A stretch of 64,000 bases of DNA, from NCBI RefSeq assembly GCF_036855935.1, contig NZ_JASPFK010000001.1, positions 1,676,501-1,740,500 on the forward strand. The letters run 5' to 3'. Positions 9,512 through 20,690 of this stretch are shown here, piece after piece; position 1 is the first letter of the stretch; the number at the start of each line of letters is the position of its first letter. Below the pieces are notes generated by a model. It was given only the letters and a program-made list of their open reading frames with translations, was not told where the DNA came from and searched no databases. Source of the DNA: Sphingomonas sp. LR60 (GTDB taxonomy: Bacteria; Pseudomonadota; Alphaproteobacteria; Sphingomonadales; Sphingomonadaceae). Position numbers and translations under genes: made by a program.

Positions 9512-9522
9512 ATGTCAGACAT
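9512..9522. promoter_or_regulatory. Candidate FadR/GntR-type operator
   Basis: The divergent intergenic region 9393-9603 holds a perfect 11-base palindrome, ATGTC-A-GACAT. The core GT-CAG-AC fits the GTMNKAC consensus described for FadR-subfamily GntR regulators, and such a regulator starts 82 bases downstream. I infer that it controls both the minus-strand oxidoreductase operon and the regulator itself. The rest of the intergenic region shows no other obvious structure. Confidence 0.5.
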
Positions 9523-9603
9523 TGGCGTCTGCTTCGCGTTCGGCTACGGTCGATCTCCGGCGCCGTCGCGGTCGATGCGCCCTGCTGACGAAACGGACGT
9601 TCG

Positions 9604-10350
9604 ATGCGCAAGACAGAAAGTGGCGGCAAGCTGTATCGCGGGATCGTCGATGCGATCATGACCGACATCGCCGCCGGCATCTATCCCGTGGGTGCGCGCC
9701 TTCCCGCCGAACGCGACCTGACCGAGCGGTTCAAGGTGAGTCGCCCTACCGTGCGCGAGGCGATGATCGCCTTGGAGATGCAGGGCATCGTCGAGGCTCG
9801 CAAGGGATCCGGGGTTTTCGTGCTCGCGACCGGCGCGGTCGATGCGAGTCGCGAGCTGGATATCGGCGCGTTCGAGATCACCGAAGCGCGACGGCTGCTG
9901 GAAGGTGAGGTCGCGGCGGTCGCCGCCACTGAGATCGATGCCGCGCAACTCGCCGAACTCCGCGCCTTGCTGGGGCAAATGGAGCAGAGTGACGTAACGG
10001 TTGCCGAAGATGCCGACCGCCGTTTCCACATCGCGATCGCCGAGGCGACCGGCAATGCGGTGATCATCGCCGCCGTCACCGACTTCTGGGACATGCGGTT
10101 CCGCTCCCCGCTCGCGCGCGAGGTGCTCGTCAAGGCAGGCAGCCTCGGCACGGAGAGCCGCATGGCGGAACATGGCCGCATCCTCGCGGCGCTTGAGGCG
10201 CGCTCGCCGGTCGACGCGCGCAACGCGATGCGCGACCATCTAAGCCGCGTGATCGACCATCTGCTCGACGTGACCGAGACCGAGGCGGTCGAGCGGGCGC
10301 GTGCCGAGGCGACACAGCGTCGTCATGCGCTCAGACGCCGCGCGGTTTAA
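9604..10350 (+). CDS. FadR-subfamily GntR transcriptional regulator (wHTH + FCD)
   Basis: 248 residues. The N-terminal winged helix spans about residues 8-75 and shows the GntR pattern (IAAGIYPVGARLPAERDLTERF, then VSRPTVREAMIALEMQGIVE and GSGVFV). The FCD effector domain follows (EITEARRLLEGEVAAVAA, DRRFHIAIAEATGN, HGRILAALEARSPVDARNAM), with the Asp/His residues that usually bind a metal and a carboxylate or sugar acid. Close family members control hexuronate and aldonate pathways. The neighbouring hexuronate-type MFS gene supports a sugar-acid or oxidised-sugar inducer, but the actual ligand is not shown by the sequence. Confidence 0.93.
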   Translation: MRKTESGGKLYRGIVDAIMTDIAAGIYPVGARLPAERDLTERFKVSRPTVREAMIALEMQGIVEARKGSGVFVLATGAVDASRELDIGAFEITEARRLLEGEVAAVAATEIDAAQLAELRALLGQMEQSDVTVAEDADRRFHIAIAEATGNAVIIAAVTDFWDMRFRSPLAREVLVKAGSLGTESRMAEHGRILAALEARSPVDARNAMRDHLSRVIDHLLDVTETEAVERARAEATQRRHALRRRAV

Positions 10351-10362
10351 AGCAAGCGAGTG

Positions 10363-10386
10363 CATTGTCAGCATGGACTGACAATG
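10363..10386. promoter_or_regulatory. Perfect inverted repeat upstream of the TonB receptor
   Basis: CATTGTCAG and CTGACAATG form a perfect 9-base inverted repeat with a 6-base spacer. A further CTGACAA copy follows at 10391-10397. It sits between the regulator stop and the receptor start and shares the half-site TGTCAG with the palindrome at 9512. It lacks a T-run, so an operator is more likely than a terminator. The FadR-type regulator is the natural candidate binder, although the half-site spacing differs from the 9512 site. Confidence 0.45.
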
Positions 10387-10482
10387 CTACCTGACAACTC
10401 GGTTAGGACACGCTTGGGCGACTGTCACAAGACAGCGCCCGGATTGCACAACGCAGCGTGCCGGCCGACAGGGAGAGGGTTT

Positions 10483-13400
10483 TTGACCAGTCAGCACCGC
10501 TTTAAGCGCCATCTGCACGTCTCGATCAGTCTGATGAGCATGGTCGCCGCCACGCCGCTCGCAGCGCAGACGACCGGCCAGACGCCCTCACCTGCCGCCG
10601 CCAGCGCCGATCAGGAACTGCCCGAGGGTCAGGTCGCCGATATCGTCGTCACCGGTTTTCGCGCCGCGCTGAACAACGCGCTCAACCAGAAGCGCAACGA
10701 GACGGCCGCGATCGACAGCATCGTCGCCGAAGATATCGGCAAATTCCCCGACTCCAACCTCGCCGAATCGATGCAGCGCATCCCCGGCGTCGCACTGTCG
10801 CGTGGTGACGGTGGCGAAGGGCGCAACATCTCGGTCCGCGGGCTCGGCGCGCAATTCACGCGCGTCCGCATCAACGGTATGGAAGGCGTGTCGCAGGTCA
10901 GCGGTAGTGATATCCGCGGCGGCGTCGCGACCGGGCGGTCATTCGACTTTGTGACCTTCCCGACCGAGATCTTCTCGGCGCTGTCGGTTCGCAAGACGAT
11001 GTCCGCCGACGTCGAGGAAGGCTCGCTGGGCGCAACCGTCGATCTGCGCGCGCCCCGCCCGTTCGACCAGAAGAAGGACTTCGTCTTCTCAGGCACCGCT
11101 CGCGGCATCTACAACGACATCAAGAAGGACGTCGACCCGCGGCTGTCGGCGCTGTTCTCGAAGAAGTTCGGCGACACGTTCGGGATCCTCGGCAGCATCG
11201 CCTATTCGAAGCGCCACATCGACGAATATGCCTATTCGGCAGCCGACGTGGTCCCGACCTATGTCTACGGCCTCGAGGCTCCATCGAGCGTTCCCCGGAC
11301 ATCGACCGACCCGCTGATCGGCAGCGGCCCGAACCGCTCACTGATCCTCCCGTTCTGCACCCCCGTCGGCTACACCTATCGCGGTGTGGCGGTGAACGGC
11401 CCCAGCAGCGGGTTCACGCAATCGAACGGCACGCCGATCGGCGCGGACGCCAACAATTGCAGCACCAACAATCCCCGCACCGGCACTGCTGCGGCTTATG
11501 ATTACATCATGAGCCGCCCCGGCGCGAATGGCCGTCCGGGTGGCGGCGTGTTCCTGCCCCGGCTGCCACGCCCGGTGAAGAGCAGCCAGGACCAGCAGCG
11601 GATCGCCGGATCGTTGACGCTGCAATGGAAGCCAAGCGATCTCACCGACATCTCGATCGATGGCCTGTATTCGCGCTTCAAGGTCAACCGCCTCGACACG
11701 ATGTTCGACGCCCGCTCGTTCGGTCGTGCGCTGTCGAACAACGGTCAGCCGCTCACCTCGGTGCGAGAGATCGAAGTCGACGACAACGGCTCGCTGATCC
11801 ACGGCCTGTTCGATGGCGTCGATCTCCGCTCGGAGATGCAGGACGAGAAATTCACCTCGGAATACAAGCAGGTAAACCTCAACATCGACCATCGCTTCTC
11901 CGACACGTTCCGCGTCTTCGGCCTTGCCGGCATCAACCGTTCGGAACTCGACGTGAACCGCCTTCAGGTCGCGATCGACTCGAACGACACACGCAATTGG
12001 TCGATCGACTTCCGCGACAATCCGGACATTCCGAAGGTCGGCTACGGCATCGACACCACCAATCCAGCGCTCTTCCAATATGGCCCGCCGCTCGCCACCG
12101 GCGACCAGCGCGGACAATTGTCCAATTTCATCCGGCGCAACACGATCACCAGCAAGACCTTCGAACTGAACACTGAATGGAAAGCGGCCCCCGGTTTCAC
12201 CGTGCAGGTCGGCGGCCAATATCGCACCAACGAATATGTCGCGCTGGAGCGGCAACTGACCAATACCACGCCATTGACACTGCCCACCGGTGTGTCGGTC
12301 AGCGACTTCACCTTCGTGACCAACGGTATCGGCAAAAACCTCGGCGGTCAGCTTCAGGATTTCGTCGCGGTCGATCCCGACAAATTCCGTCGCGCGGTCA
12401 ATTTCGACACCTATAGCTATTGCAACATTGAATGCGCGCGCGGGACCTACGGCGGGGTCAGCGAGAAATATTCGACCGGCTATTTGATGTTCAAATTCGA
12501 CACCAGCAACGCGCTGCCGTTCGCACTGCGCGGCGATGCCGGCGTCCGCTACGTCCATACCAAGCTCGACACCTACGGCCCGATCACCGCCGCGGCGCCG
12601 GCTGGGGCGCCGTTCGCGTCGCGCTTCGTCATCTCGGAAGTCGGTCGTTCCTATGACGACTGGTTGCCGTCGATGAACCTCGCGCTCGACGTTACGCCCG
12701 ATCTGATCGCGCGTTTGTCGACGTCGCGGGTCATGTCGCGCCCGTCCTATGGACAGTTGATCCCCGCGGGTAGCGCCAATCTGGTCATTCAGACCGCCTC
12801 GTTTAGCAACCCGTTCCTCGAGCCGATCCGCGCCAATACCTTCGACGCGTCGCTCGAATGGTATTTCGCCCCCGGCTCGCTGATCTCGCTCGCCTATTTC
12901 TACAAGAATATCGAGAGCTACATCCAGACGACCAGCACGAGCGTCGCCTTCCAGGACATCGGCCTGCCGCTGTCGCTGCTGTCGGGGACGCTGCTGAGCG
13001 GCAATGACCAGTTCACCGTTCAGCGGAGCAACAACACGCCCGGTGGCCCGTTACGCGGGTTCGAGGTCAACGTGCAGCTCCCGTTCCGCTTCCTGCCGGG
13101 TGCCCTCAGCAATTTCGGCGCGCTCGCCAACTTCACGCGCGTGCGATCGAACATCAACTACATCATCTCCCCGTCGCTCTCGCGCACCGCGCCGCTCGTC
13201 GGACTGTCGCCGGAGACCGCAAGCGGCACGCTTTATTATGAGGACAGCCGCTTCAGCATCCGCTCGACCGTCAACTATCGCGCATCGTTCCTGACAGCGG
13301 TGCCGAGCGGATCGGTCGACGCGGACTCTACGTCGAACGCCAGTTCGATCTTCGTCGACGCCTCGGCCTCGTACAACCTGACCGAGAACATCAAGCTGAT

Positions 13401-13524
13401 CGCCGAAGTGTCGAACATCACCAACGAAACCAACCGGCTGACCGTCGATACCGTCCGTCAGGACCCGCTCTACACGGCCTATTTCGGGCGCACCTACGCG
13501 CTTGCGATCAACTTCCAGCTCTGA
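10483..13524 (+). CDS. TonB-dependent receptor (Caulobacter/Xanthomonas carbohydrate type)
   Basis: 1013 residues from TTG 10483, chosen because GGGAGAGGG lies just upstream and the product then opens with a normal signal peptide (KRHLHVSISLMSMVAATPLAAQ). A TonB-box-like DIVVTG lies at about residues 53-58. The plug follows (EDIGKFPDSNLAESMQRIPGV, then GRNISVRGLG) and a long 22-strand-type barrel ends in LAINFQL. The plug pattern is that of the receptors that import plant-derived oligosaccharides in sphingomonads and caulobacters. It probably brings the substrate of the neighbouring enzymes across the outer membrane. No FecA-type signalling domain is present. Confidence 0.93.
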   Translation: MTSQHRFKRHLHVSISLMSMVAATPLAAQTTGQTPSPAAASADQELPEGQVADIVVTGFRAALNNALNQKRNETAAIDSIVAEDIGKFPDSNLAESMQRIPGVALSRGDGGEGRNISVRGLGAQFTRVRINGMEGVSQVSGSDIRGGVATGRSFDFVTFPTEIFSALSVRKTMSADVEEGSLGATVDLRAPRPFDQKKDFVFSGTARGIYNDIKKDVDPRLSALFSKKFGDTFGILGSIAYSKRHIDEYAYSAADVVPTYVYGLEAPSSVPRTSTDPLIGSGPNRSLILPFCTPVGYTYRGVAVNGPSSGFTQSNGTPIGADANNCSTNNPRTGTAAAYDYIMSRPGANGRPGGGVFLPRLPRPVKSSQDQQRIAGSLTLQWKPSDLTDISIDGLYSRFKVNRLDTMFDARSFGRALSNNGQPLTSVREIEVDDNGSLIHGLFDGVDLRSEMQDEKFTSEYKQVNLNIDHRFSDTFRVFGLAGINRSELDVNRLQVAIDSNDTRNWSIDFRDNPDIPKVGYGIDTTNPALFQYGPPLATGDQRGQLSNFIRRNTITSKTFELNTEWKAAPGFTVQVGGQYRTNEYVALERQLTNTTPLTLPTGVSVSDFTFVTNGIGKNLGGQLQDFVAVDPDKFRRAVNFDTYSYCNIECARGTYGGVSEKYSTGYLMFKFDTSNALPFALRGDAGVRYVHTKLDTYGPITAAAPAGAPFASRFVISEVGRSYDDWLPSMNLALDVTPDLIARLSTSRVMSRPSYGQLIPAGSANLVIQTASFSNPFLEPIRANTFDASLEWYFAPGSLISLAYFYKNIESYIQTTSTSVAFQDIGLPLSLLSGTLLSGNDQFTVQRSNNTPGGPLRGFEVNVQLPFRFLPGALSNFGALANFTRVRSNINYIISPSLSRTAPLVGLSPETASGTLYYEDSRFSIRSTVNYRASFLTAVPSGSVDADSTSNASSIFVDASASYNLTENIKLIAEVSNITNETNRLTVDTVRQDPLYTAYFGRTYALAINFQL

Positions 13525-13532
13525 CCTGACGG

Positions 13533-14819
13533 ATGCCGATGACCGATCAACAACCTGCGCCGCTCAGGGCCGGTGGCAACATTCGCTGGGTGATCTGCGC
13601 CTTGCTGTTCTTTGCCACCACGATCAATTATATCGATCGGCAGGTCATCGGCATCCTCAAGCCGACACTCCAGTCGGTGCTTGGCTGGTCCGAGATCGAT
13701 TACGGCACGATCGTCTTCTGGTTCCAGGCCGCCTATGCGATCGGGCTGCTGGCGTGCGGCCCGATCATCGACAAGGTCGGCTCCAAGCTCGGCTATGCTG
13801 CCGCCATCACCTTGTGGAGCGTCGCGGCGATGTTCCACGCGCTGGTGCGCAGCCCCGGCGGGTTCGCGATGGCGCGCTTCGCATTGGGGCTGGGCGAAGC
13901 GGCCAACTTCCCGGCCGCAATCAAGTCGGTCGCCGAATGGTTTCCGAAGAAGGAGCGCGCGCTGGCCGCGGGCATCCTCAACGCCGGCGCCAATGTCGGC
14001 GCGATCGCGACGCCGATCGTCGTGCCGATGATCGCGCTCAGCTACGGCTGGCAGGCGGCCTTCATCATCACCGGCGCGCTCGGCTTCATATGGCTGGCGG
14101 CGTGGCTGCTCTTCTATCGTGCGCCCGCGCATCATCCACGGGTCAGCGCGCAGGAACTGGCCTATATCGCAGCCGATCAGGACAATGACGCGGGCACTGC
14201 CCCGATCCCCTGGAGCCAGTTGTTCCGCCGCCGCGCGACCTGGGCGTTCGTTATCGCAAAATTCCTCACCGATCCGGTCTGGTACCTTTTCCTCTTCTGG
14301 TTGCCCGATTTCTTCGCGAAGCGGCACGGGCTGGATCTCAAGACGTTCGGCCCGCCGCTGATCGCCGTCTATCTGCTCGCGGACGTCGGAAGCATCGGCG
14401 GCGGCTGGCTGTCGTCGGCACTCATCAAGCGCGGCTTCAGCGTCAATGCCGGCCGCAAGCTCGCCTTGCTCGTGTCCGCCATCCTCGTGACGCCGATCGT
14501 CTTCGCCAGCAGCGTGTCCAGCCTCACCGCCGCAGTGGCGATCATCGGACTGGCGGCTGCCGCGCATCAGGGCTGGTCGTCGAACCTCTACACGATGGTG
14601 TCGGACACCTTCCCGCGCACCTCGATCGCTTCGGTGATGGGGATCGGCGGCGCTGCCGGCGCCATCGGCGGGATGATCATGGCCAAATATGTCGGGCAGG
14701 TGCTGGAAACGGTCGGCACCTATGTCCCAGTGTTCCTGTGGGCCGGCAGCGCCTATCTGATCGCGCTGCTCCTCGTCCACCTGCTCGTGCCGCGCCTCGA
14801 CAACAAGGCGAGCCGCTGA
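13533..14819 (+). CDS. MFS transporter, ACS family (hexuronate/galactonate-type)
   Basis: 428 residues, about 12 predicted membrane segments; ATG 13539 is an alternative start. The N-terminal FFATTINYIDRQVIGILKPTL followed by DYGTIVFWFQAAYAIGLL and FALGLGEAANFPAAIK is characteristic of the ACS family that includes ExuT and DgoT. It starts eight bases after the TonB-receptor stop, so both are likely co-transcribed. It probably imports an acidic or oxidised sugar from the periplasm, where the exported oxidoreductases act. The exact substrate is not visible. Confidence 0.88.
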   Translation: MPMTDQQPAPLRAGGNIRWVICALLFFATTINYIDRQVIGILKPTLQSVLGWSEIDYGTIVFWFQAAYAIGLLACGPIIDKVGSKLGYAAAITLWSVAAMFHALVRSPGGFAMARFALGLGEAANFPAAIKSVAEWFPKKERALAAGILNAGANVGAIATPIVVPMIALSYGWQAAFIITGALGFIWLAAWLLFYRAPAHHPRVSAQELAYIAADQDNDAGTAPIPWSQLFRRRATWAFVIAKFLTDPVWYLFLFWLPDFFAKRHGLDLKTFGPPLIAVYLLADVGSIGGGWLSSALIKRGFSVNAGRKLALLVSAILVTPIVFASSVSSLTAAVAIIGLAAAAHQGWSSNLYTMVSDTFPRTSIASVMGIGGAAGAIGGMIMAKYVGQVLETVGTYVPVFLWAGSAYLIALLLVHLLVPRLDNKASR

Positions 14820-14822
14820 TCT

Positions 14823-14855
14823 AGCGGGGCTCCGGACTGGGTCCGGAGCCCCGCT
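14823..14855. terminator. Strong hairpin between convergent genes
   Basis: A perfect 15-base inverted repeat (AGCGGGGCTCCGGAC and its complement) with a TGG loop, starting four bases after the MFS stop. It is followed by GTTATT, a weak U-tract. It lies between the convergent MFS gene and glpK and probably terminates one or both transcripts. Confidence 0.7.
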
Positions 14856-14893
14856 GTTATTGACCGCCGATAAATCAGGGATGGCGTTACGCC

Positions 14894-16390
<1,497 letters not shown>

Positions 16391-16407
16391 CCTCTTCTCC
16401 TTGTCGA

Positions 16408-17202
16408 TCAAGCGCGTGCGTGCGGCGGCAGATAAGGCCGCACCAGATATTGATAGATCGCCGCGCCGGTTACGCCGCCGACCAACGGTCCCGCGATTGG
16501 CACCCACCAGTAATTATCGGGCCCGGGCAGCGCGGAGTCGCCCCACCCCATCAGCCAACAGAACAGGCGTGGACCGAAGTCGCGCGCCGGGTTGATCGGC
16601 CAGCCCTCCAAATACCCCGCCGACGCCCCGATGCACGCCACCAGCAGGCCGATGATGAGCGCGCTGGCATTCGCCATCGGCGCCTGCGTGTTGAACTCGT
16701 CAGTGATCGCGAAGATGCCGAGCAGCAGGATCGCGGTCAGCACCACCTCGTCCCAAAAGGCATGGACCGGCGTGATATGCGCACCCGGCGCGGTGAAGAA
16801 CACGCCCGCCGCGCCTCCCCCGGCGCGGGTGAGGCCGTGCGCGCTGTTGAACGCCTCGATCACCGGCCCGAACAATTGATAGACCAGCGCCGCGCCGATC
16901 ATCGCGCCGACCACCTGCGCCGCGACATAGGGCAGCACCTTGCGCTTGGGAAAGTCCCGGAAGATCGCGAGCGCCAGCGTCACCGCCGGGTTGGCGTGCG
17001 TGCCCGAGACCGCCCCCGTCACATAGATCGCCAGCGTCACCGCCAGCCCCCAGGCGATGCAGACGCCCCAATAAGCGGTCGCATAGGGGCTGGGATCGTA
17101 GAGGATCAGCATCGCCGCCGCGGAGTCGCCCAGCGTGATGATGATCGCCACCGCCAGCGCCTCGGCGATCAGCTCGCCTCTGAAGCCATGCTGCCCCGTC
17201 AC
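16408..17202 (-). CDS. glpF: MIP-family glycerol facilitator/aquaporin
   Basis: 264 residues with six membrane segments and two half-helices carrying the NPA boxes: HANPAVT at about residue 70 and INPARD at about residue 202. The NPARD form of the second box and the wide periplasmic loops are typical of glycerol-conducting aquaglyceroporins rather than pure water channels. It lets glycerol enter by diffusion and is trapped by glpK, the next gene. The start faces glpD across about 140 bases (17203-17339), where a shared glycerol-responsive promoter region would lie. I see no clear operator there. Confidence 0.93.
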   Translation of the reverse strand: MTGQHGFRGELIAEALAVAIIITLGDSAAAMLILYDPSPYATAYWGVCIAWGLAVTLAIYVTGAVSGTHANPAVTLALAIFRDFPKRKVLPYVAAQVVGAMIGAALVYQLFGPVIEAFNSAHGLTRAGGGAAGVFFTAPGAHITPVHAFWDEVVLTAILLLGIFAITDEFNTQAPMANASALIIGLLVACIGASAGYLEGWPINPARDFGPRLFCWLMGWGDSALPGPDNYWWVPIAGPLVGGVTGAAIYQYLVRPYLPPHARA

Positions 17203-17339
17203 GCTTTGTCCTCCCCTCGCGCCTCATGCGGGCGCTCCCCGCTACCTTCCTGTGTTTAAGGCGAAGGTCAATGCAGGTTTGAAGCATCGAACCATCTTGC
17301 CGTATGTTATTGCTCATCAACCGCTACGAGGCACCGTTC

Positions 17340-18847
17340 GTGCAGCATTCGACCTCACCTGCCATCGCCGACGTCGACCTCCTGATCGTTGGCGGCGGGA
17401 TCAACGGGGCCGGCATCGCCCGCGATGCCGCCGGCCGGGGGCTGTCGGTGATGCTGGTCGAGCAGGACGATCTCGCCAGCCATACGTCGTCAGCCTCCAC
17501 CAAGCTGATCCATGGCGGGCTGCGCTATCTCGAATATCGCGAGTTCCGCCTGGTGCGTGAGGCGCTGATCGAGCGTGAACGGCTGTGGCGAATGGCGCCG
17601 CACATCATCTGGCCGCTCGAGTTCGTGCTGCCGCAGAGCAACTCGCCGCGGCCGGCGTGGCTCGTGCGGCTCGGCCTATTCCTCTACGATCACCTCGGCG
17701 GCCGCGAACGCCTGCCGGCGACGCGCACCGTCGCGCTCGATCGCGACGCGGTCGGCAACGGGCTGAAGCCGGGTAATCCCAAGGCATTCGTCTATTCGGA
17801 CTGCTGGGTGGAGGATAGCCGGCTCGTCGTCCTCAACGCGCGCGACGCCGCCGATCGCGGCGCGACCATCCTGACGCGCACCCGACTGGTCGACGCGCGC
17901 CGCGATGGCCAAGGCTGGACGGCCACGATCGCCGATGCCGCGGGACCGCGCGATGTGCGGGCGCGCGCGATCGTCAACGCCGCGGGACCGTGGGTGGCGG
18001 ACGTGCTCGGCAAGGTTCCCGACGCACGTCGGGACCGTGGCGTGCGGCTGGTGAAGGGCAGTCACATCGTCGTGCCACGGCTCTACGATGGCGCGCACGC
18101 CTTCCTGCTCCAGAACCCCGACCGTCGCGTGGTGTTCGCGATCCCGTACGAGCAGCATTACACGCTGGTCGGCACCACCGACGAAGCGTGGCAGGGGCAA
18201 CCCGGCCGCGCCACCATCGATCAGCAGGAAACGGATTATCTGCTCGGCACGATCGCACGCTATTTCGAGCGGCCTGTGGCGCAGGACGAGATCGTCTGGA
18301 GCTATTCCGGCATCCGCCCGCTGTACGACGATCACGCCACCAACGCCTCGGCCGTGACCCGCGACTATGTGCTCGATCTGGATAAAGGTGCAGGCGGCGC
18401 ACCGATGCTGAGCATCTTCGGTGGCAAGATCACCACCTACCGCAAGCTCGCCGAGCACGCGCTGCAGGAACTCGCCGGCTTCTTTCCTCGGCGGGGCCGG
18501 CATGGACCGCGGGCGCCGCGCTGCCGGGCGGTGACATGCCGGGTGCAGATTTCGAACACTACCTCGCGACACTGCAACGACGCTATCTTGCGCTTCCCGC
18601 CGAACTGCTCCGACGGCTGGCGCGCGCTTACGGCACCAAGGCGGAGCACCTGCTGGGCGATGCGCAAACCGTCGCGGACCTCGGCGAGAATATGGGCGGC
18701 GGCCTGTTCAGCCGCGAAGTCGATTATCTACGAACAGCGGAATGGGCCACCTGTGCCGAGGACATCCTCTACCGCCGCAGCAAGCTTGGCCTGCACGTCC
18801 CGCCGGGCACCGCCGAGCGCGTCGACGCCCAGCTAGGCCGCAGTTAG
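17340..18847 (+). CDS. glpD: Aerobic glycerol-3-phosphate dehydrogenase, frameshifted near the C-terminus
   Basis: Membrane-associated flavoprotein that oxidises glycerol-3-phosphate to dihydroxyacetone phosphate and passes electrons to quinone. GTG 17340 is preferred because GAGG lies eight bases upstream; ATG 17304 is possible. The FAD-binding DLLIVGGGINGAGIARDAA is intact. The frame breaks in the G4 run 18493-18496: with one base added, FFP continues into GPAWTAGAALPGGDMPGADFEHYL and on to the normal end CAEDILYRRSKLGLH. The repaired length is about 502 residues. As elsewhere in this window I infer a sequencing deletion. The 3' end overlaps the convergent PilZ gene by four bases. Confidence 0.92.
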
Positions 18848-19167
18848 TGAAACAGCCCGTGGCGGCTCACCAGGGCGTTGAAGGCATCTGCCGATAGCGG
18901 CGAGGCGAAGACGCACCCCGCGACGAGATCGTCCGCCCACACCACCATAGCGGCGATCATGCCGAGTCCGGGCAGGTTGAGCCAGATCGGCTGGTTGCGG
19001 TCCATGCTCGAAAAGGTGAGCAGCCGACAGCCATGTTCGGAAAGGTCGACGACCTTGCACAGCGTGCGGGCCATGCCGCTCTGCTCTGCAGGTGTTTCAA
19101 GCTCCAGTCGCGCACGCTTGCTGCGGCGGAAGGGGCGGACGGCGGGGGTATATTCGGCTGCGAACAT
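18844..19167 (-). CDS. PilZ-domain protein
   Basis: 107 residues, essentially a single PilZ domain. The N-terminal RRSKRARLELE supplies the RxxxR type of c-di-GMP contact, and LSEHGCRLLTF corresponds to the D/NxSxxG-type loop, here with E-H-G. It probably reads the second messenger and controls motility or surface polysaccharide through protein contact. Single-domain PilZ genes are numerous in sphingomonads. It converges with glpD and shares four bases at the stop codons. The partner is not evident. Confidence 0.75.
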   Translation of the reverse strand: MFAAEYTPAVRPFRRSKRARLELETPAEQSGMARTLCKVVDLSEHGCRLLTFSSMDRNQPIWLNLPGLGMIAAMVVWADDLVAGCVFASPLSADAFNALVSRHGLFH

Positions 19168-19217
19168 GGCGGCGAGCCTACGCCGCCATGCTTAACGCGC
19201 AGTTAAGGCTATCGCAA

Positions 19218-19448
19218 TTACTTGCGCAGCGTGAGCCCACCACCGAAGCGCTTGTTGAAGCGCGCGACCTGGCCGCCCGAATCAAGCAGCTGACCACGAC
19301 CACCGGTCCATGCCGGGTGCGCCAACGGGTCGATTTCCAGCGTCATCGTGTCGCCTTCCTTGCCCCAGGTGGAGCGGGTCTCGTACACAGTGCCGTCGGT
19401 CATCTGGACCTTGATCATGTGATAGTCGGGATGCGTGTCTTTCTTCAT
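19218..19448 (-). CDS. rpmE: 50S ribosomal protein L31, cysteine-free form
   Basis: 76 residues from ATG 19448 ([19 protein letters not shown]); an upstream in-frame start would add an uncharacteristic leader. L31 bridges the large and small ribosomal subunits. The family start KKDxHPxY and the central [18 protein letters not shown] are seen. The four zinc-binding cysteines of the C+ type are absent, so this is the C- variant usual in alphaproteobacteria. It lies 94 bases downstream of fabZ in the same direction. Confidence 0.95.
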   Translation of the reverse strand: MKKDTHPDYHMIKVQMTDGTVYETRSTWGKEGDTMTLEIDPLAHPAWTGGRGQLLDSGGQVARFNKRFGGGLTLRK

Positions 19449-19542
19449 GGTCGTGCTCCGAAATGGCTGGTTCCGACCAGCCTGAAAGGAAGGCGCGCGC
19501 CTAATCGAAACGCGCGCCGAAGTCAAAGCCTGTCGCTGTGGG

Positions 19543-20031
19543 CTACGCGCGCTTGGGCGGATCCGCGATCATCGCGGTGAAATTCGCTTCCGCCGCGACC
19601 TGGCCGTTGATCTTCGCGACACCGGCGAACTTGCACACCGACGAACGCTTCTGGACGAACTCGACTTCCAGCGACAGAAGCACGCCGGGCTCGACGGGCT
19701 TGCGGAACTTCGCACCCTCGATGGCCATGAAATAGACCAGCTTCCCCGATCCGGCGAGACCGAGGCTTTCGACCGCGAGCACGCCCGCGGCCTGCGCCAG
19801 CGCCTCGATGATCAACACGCCGGGCATGATCGGACGTCCGGGGAAATGCCCCTGGAAGAAGCCTTCGTTGATCGTCACGGCCTTGATCGCACGGATCGAG
19901 CGATCGCGAACGATCTCCTCGACCCGGTCGACCAACAGCATCGGGTAACGGTGCGGCAGCGCCGCCATCACGGCCACGATGTCGAGCGGACCGATCGGTC
20001 CGCCCGTCGTGTCGGTCGGCGCCTCGCTCAC
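19543..20031 (-). CDS. fabZ: 3-hydroxyacyl-ACP dehydratase
   Basis: 162 residues. Dehydrates 3-hydroxyacyl-ACP in the fatty-acid elongation cycle. The hot-dog fold shows [14 protein letters not shown], the catalytic histidine in [13 protein letters not shown] and the acidic residue in LIIEALAQ. The start overlaps the ompH stop by four bases (ATGA). In most Gram-negative genomes lpxD lies between ompH and fabZ and lpxA follows fabZ. Neither is here, consistent with sphingomonads replacing lipid A by glycosphingolipid. Confidence 0.96.
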   Translation of the reverse strand: MSEAPTDTTGGPIGPLDIVAVMAALPHRYPMLLVDRVEEIVRDRSIRAIKAVTINEGFFQGHFPGRPIMPGVLIIEALAQAAGVLAVESLGLAGSGKLVYFMAIEGAKFRKPVEPGVLLSLEVEFVQKRSSVCKFAGVAKINGQVAAEANFTAMIADPPKRA

Positions 20032-20690
20032 CGGCCGGTGGGTGCGCGGGTGGTCGCCGCCGGAGCGGTCGCTGCCGGGGCGGCTGCTGCGCCGGCTGCG
20101 TCACCCTGCTGGCCCGGCTGCCAATTGGCGGGCGGGGTGATCCCGACGGTCGGGACCAGACGATCCAGCTCGGCGGTGATCGCCGAGGTGATGTCGGTGG
20201 TGGGCTGCGCGAACAGCGCCGCGTTCGGGCGCAATAGCAAGCTGACGTTCTTGGCACGCACCGCGCCGTTCACCGCGTCGGGCAGCTTGGCCGAGATCTG
20301 CTCGATCGCATAGGCCTGCGCACGGCTCGCCGGCGCCGTCAGCCGCTGCAGTTCGGCATTGGCGGTCTGCTCGCGGGTTTGGATCGCCTGGGCCTGCGTA
20401 CGCAGCGACGCCTCGGTCGCACCGGGGGCGGCGGCCGCCTTCTGGTACGCAGCGACGAGCGGCTGCAGCTCGGTCGTGATCGCCTGACGACGCGTGTTCG
20501 CCTGATCGAGCTGCGCCTTGTAGGTCGTCTGGATCTGCGTGCGCGCGGTCGCCCAAGCCTTCGAATTGGCCACGGCTGCCTCGGGATCACCGACGGCGAT
20601 GCCGGCAACCTGTGCGCTGGCGGTAGCGGCGGTGAACGCACCCGGCGTCACGAGCGCGGTGGCGAGCAGGAGGTGCTTGAAGTTGGTCAT
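20028..20690 (-). CDS. OmpH/Skp-family periplasmic chaperone
   Basis: 220 residues with a signal peptide ([15 protein letters not shown], cleaved before QVAG). The body is a long coiled coil ([20 protein letters not shown] to [18 protein letters not shown]), as in Skp, which grips unfolded outer-membrane proteins on their way to BamA. The tail after about residue 185 is Ala/Pro/Thr-rich low complexity. It sits directly downstream of bamA and overlaps it by one base, so the two are translated together. Confidence 0.9.
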   Translation of the reverse strand: MTNFKHLLLATALVTPGAFTAATASAQVAGIAVGDPEAAVANSKAWATARTQIQTTYKAQLDQANTRRQAITTELQPLVAAYQKAAAAPGATEASLRTQAQAIQTREQTANAELQRLTAPASRAQAYAIEQISAKLPDAVNGAVRAKNVSLLLRPNAALFAQPTTDITSAITAELDRLVPTVGITPPANWQPGQQGDAAGAAAAPAATAPAATTRAPTGR

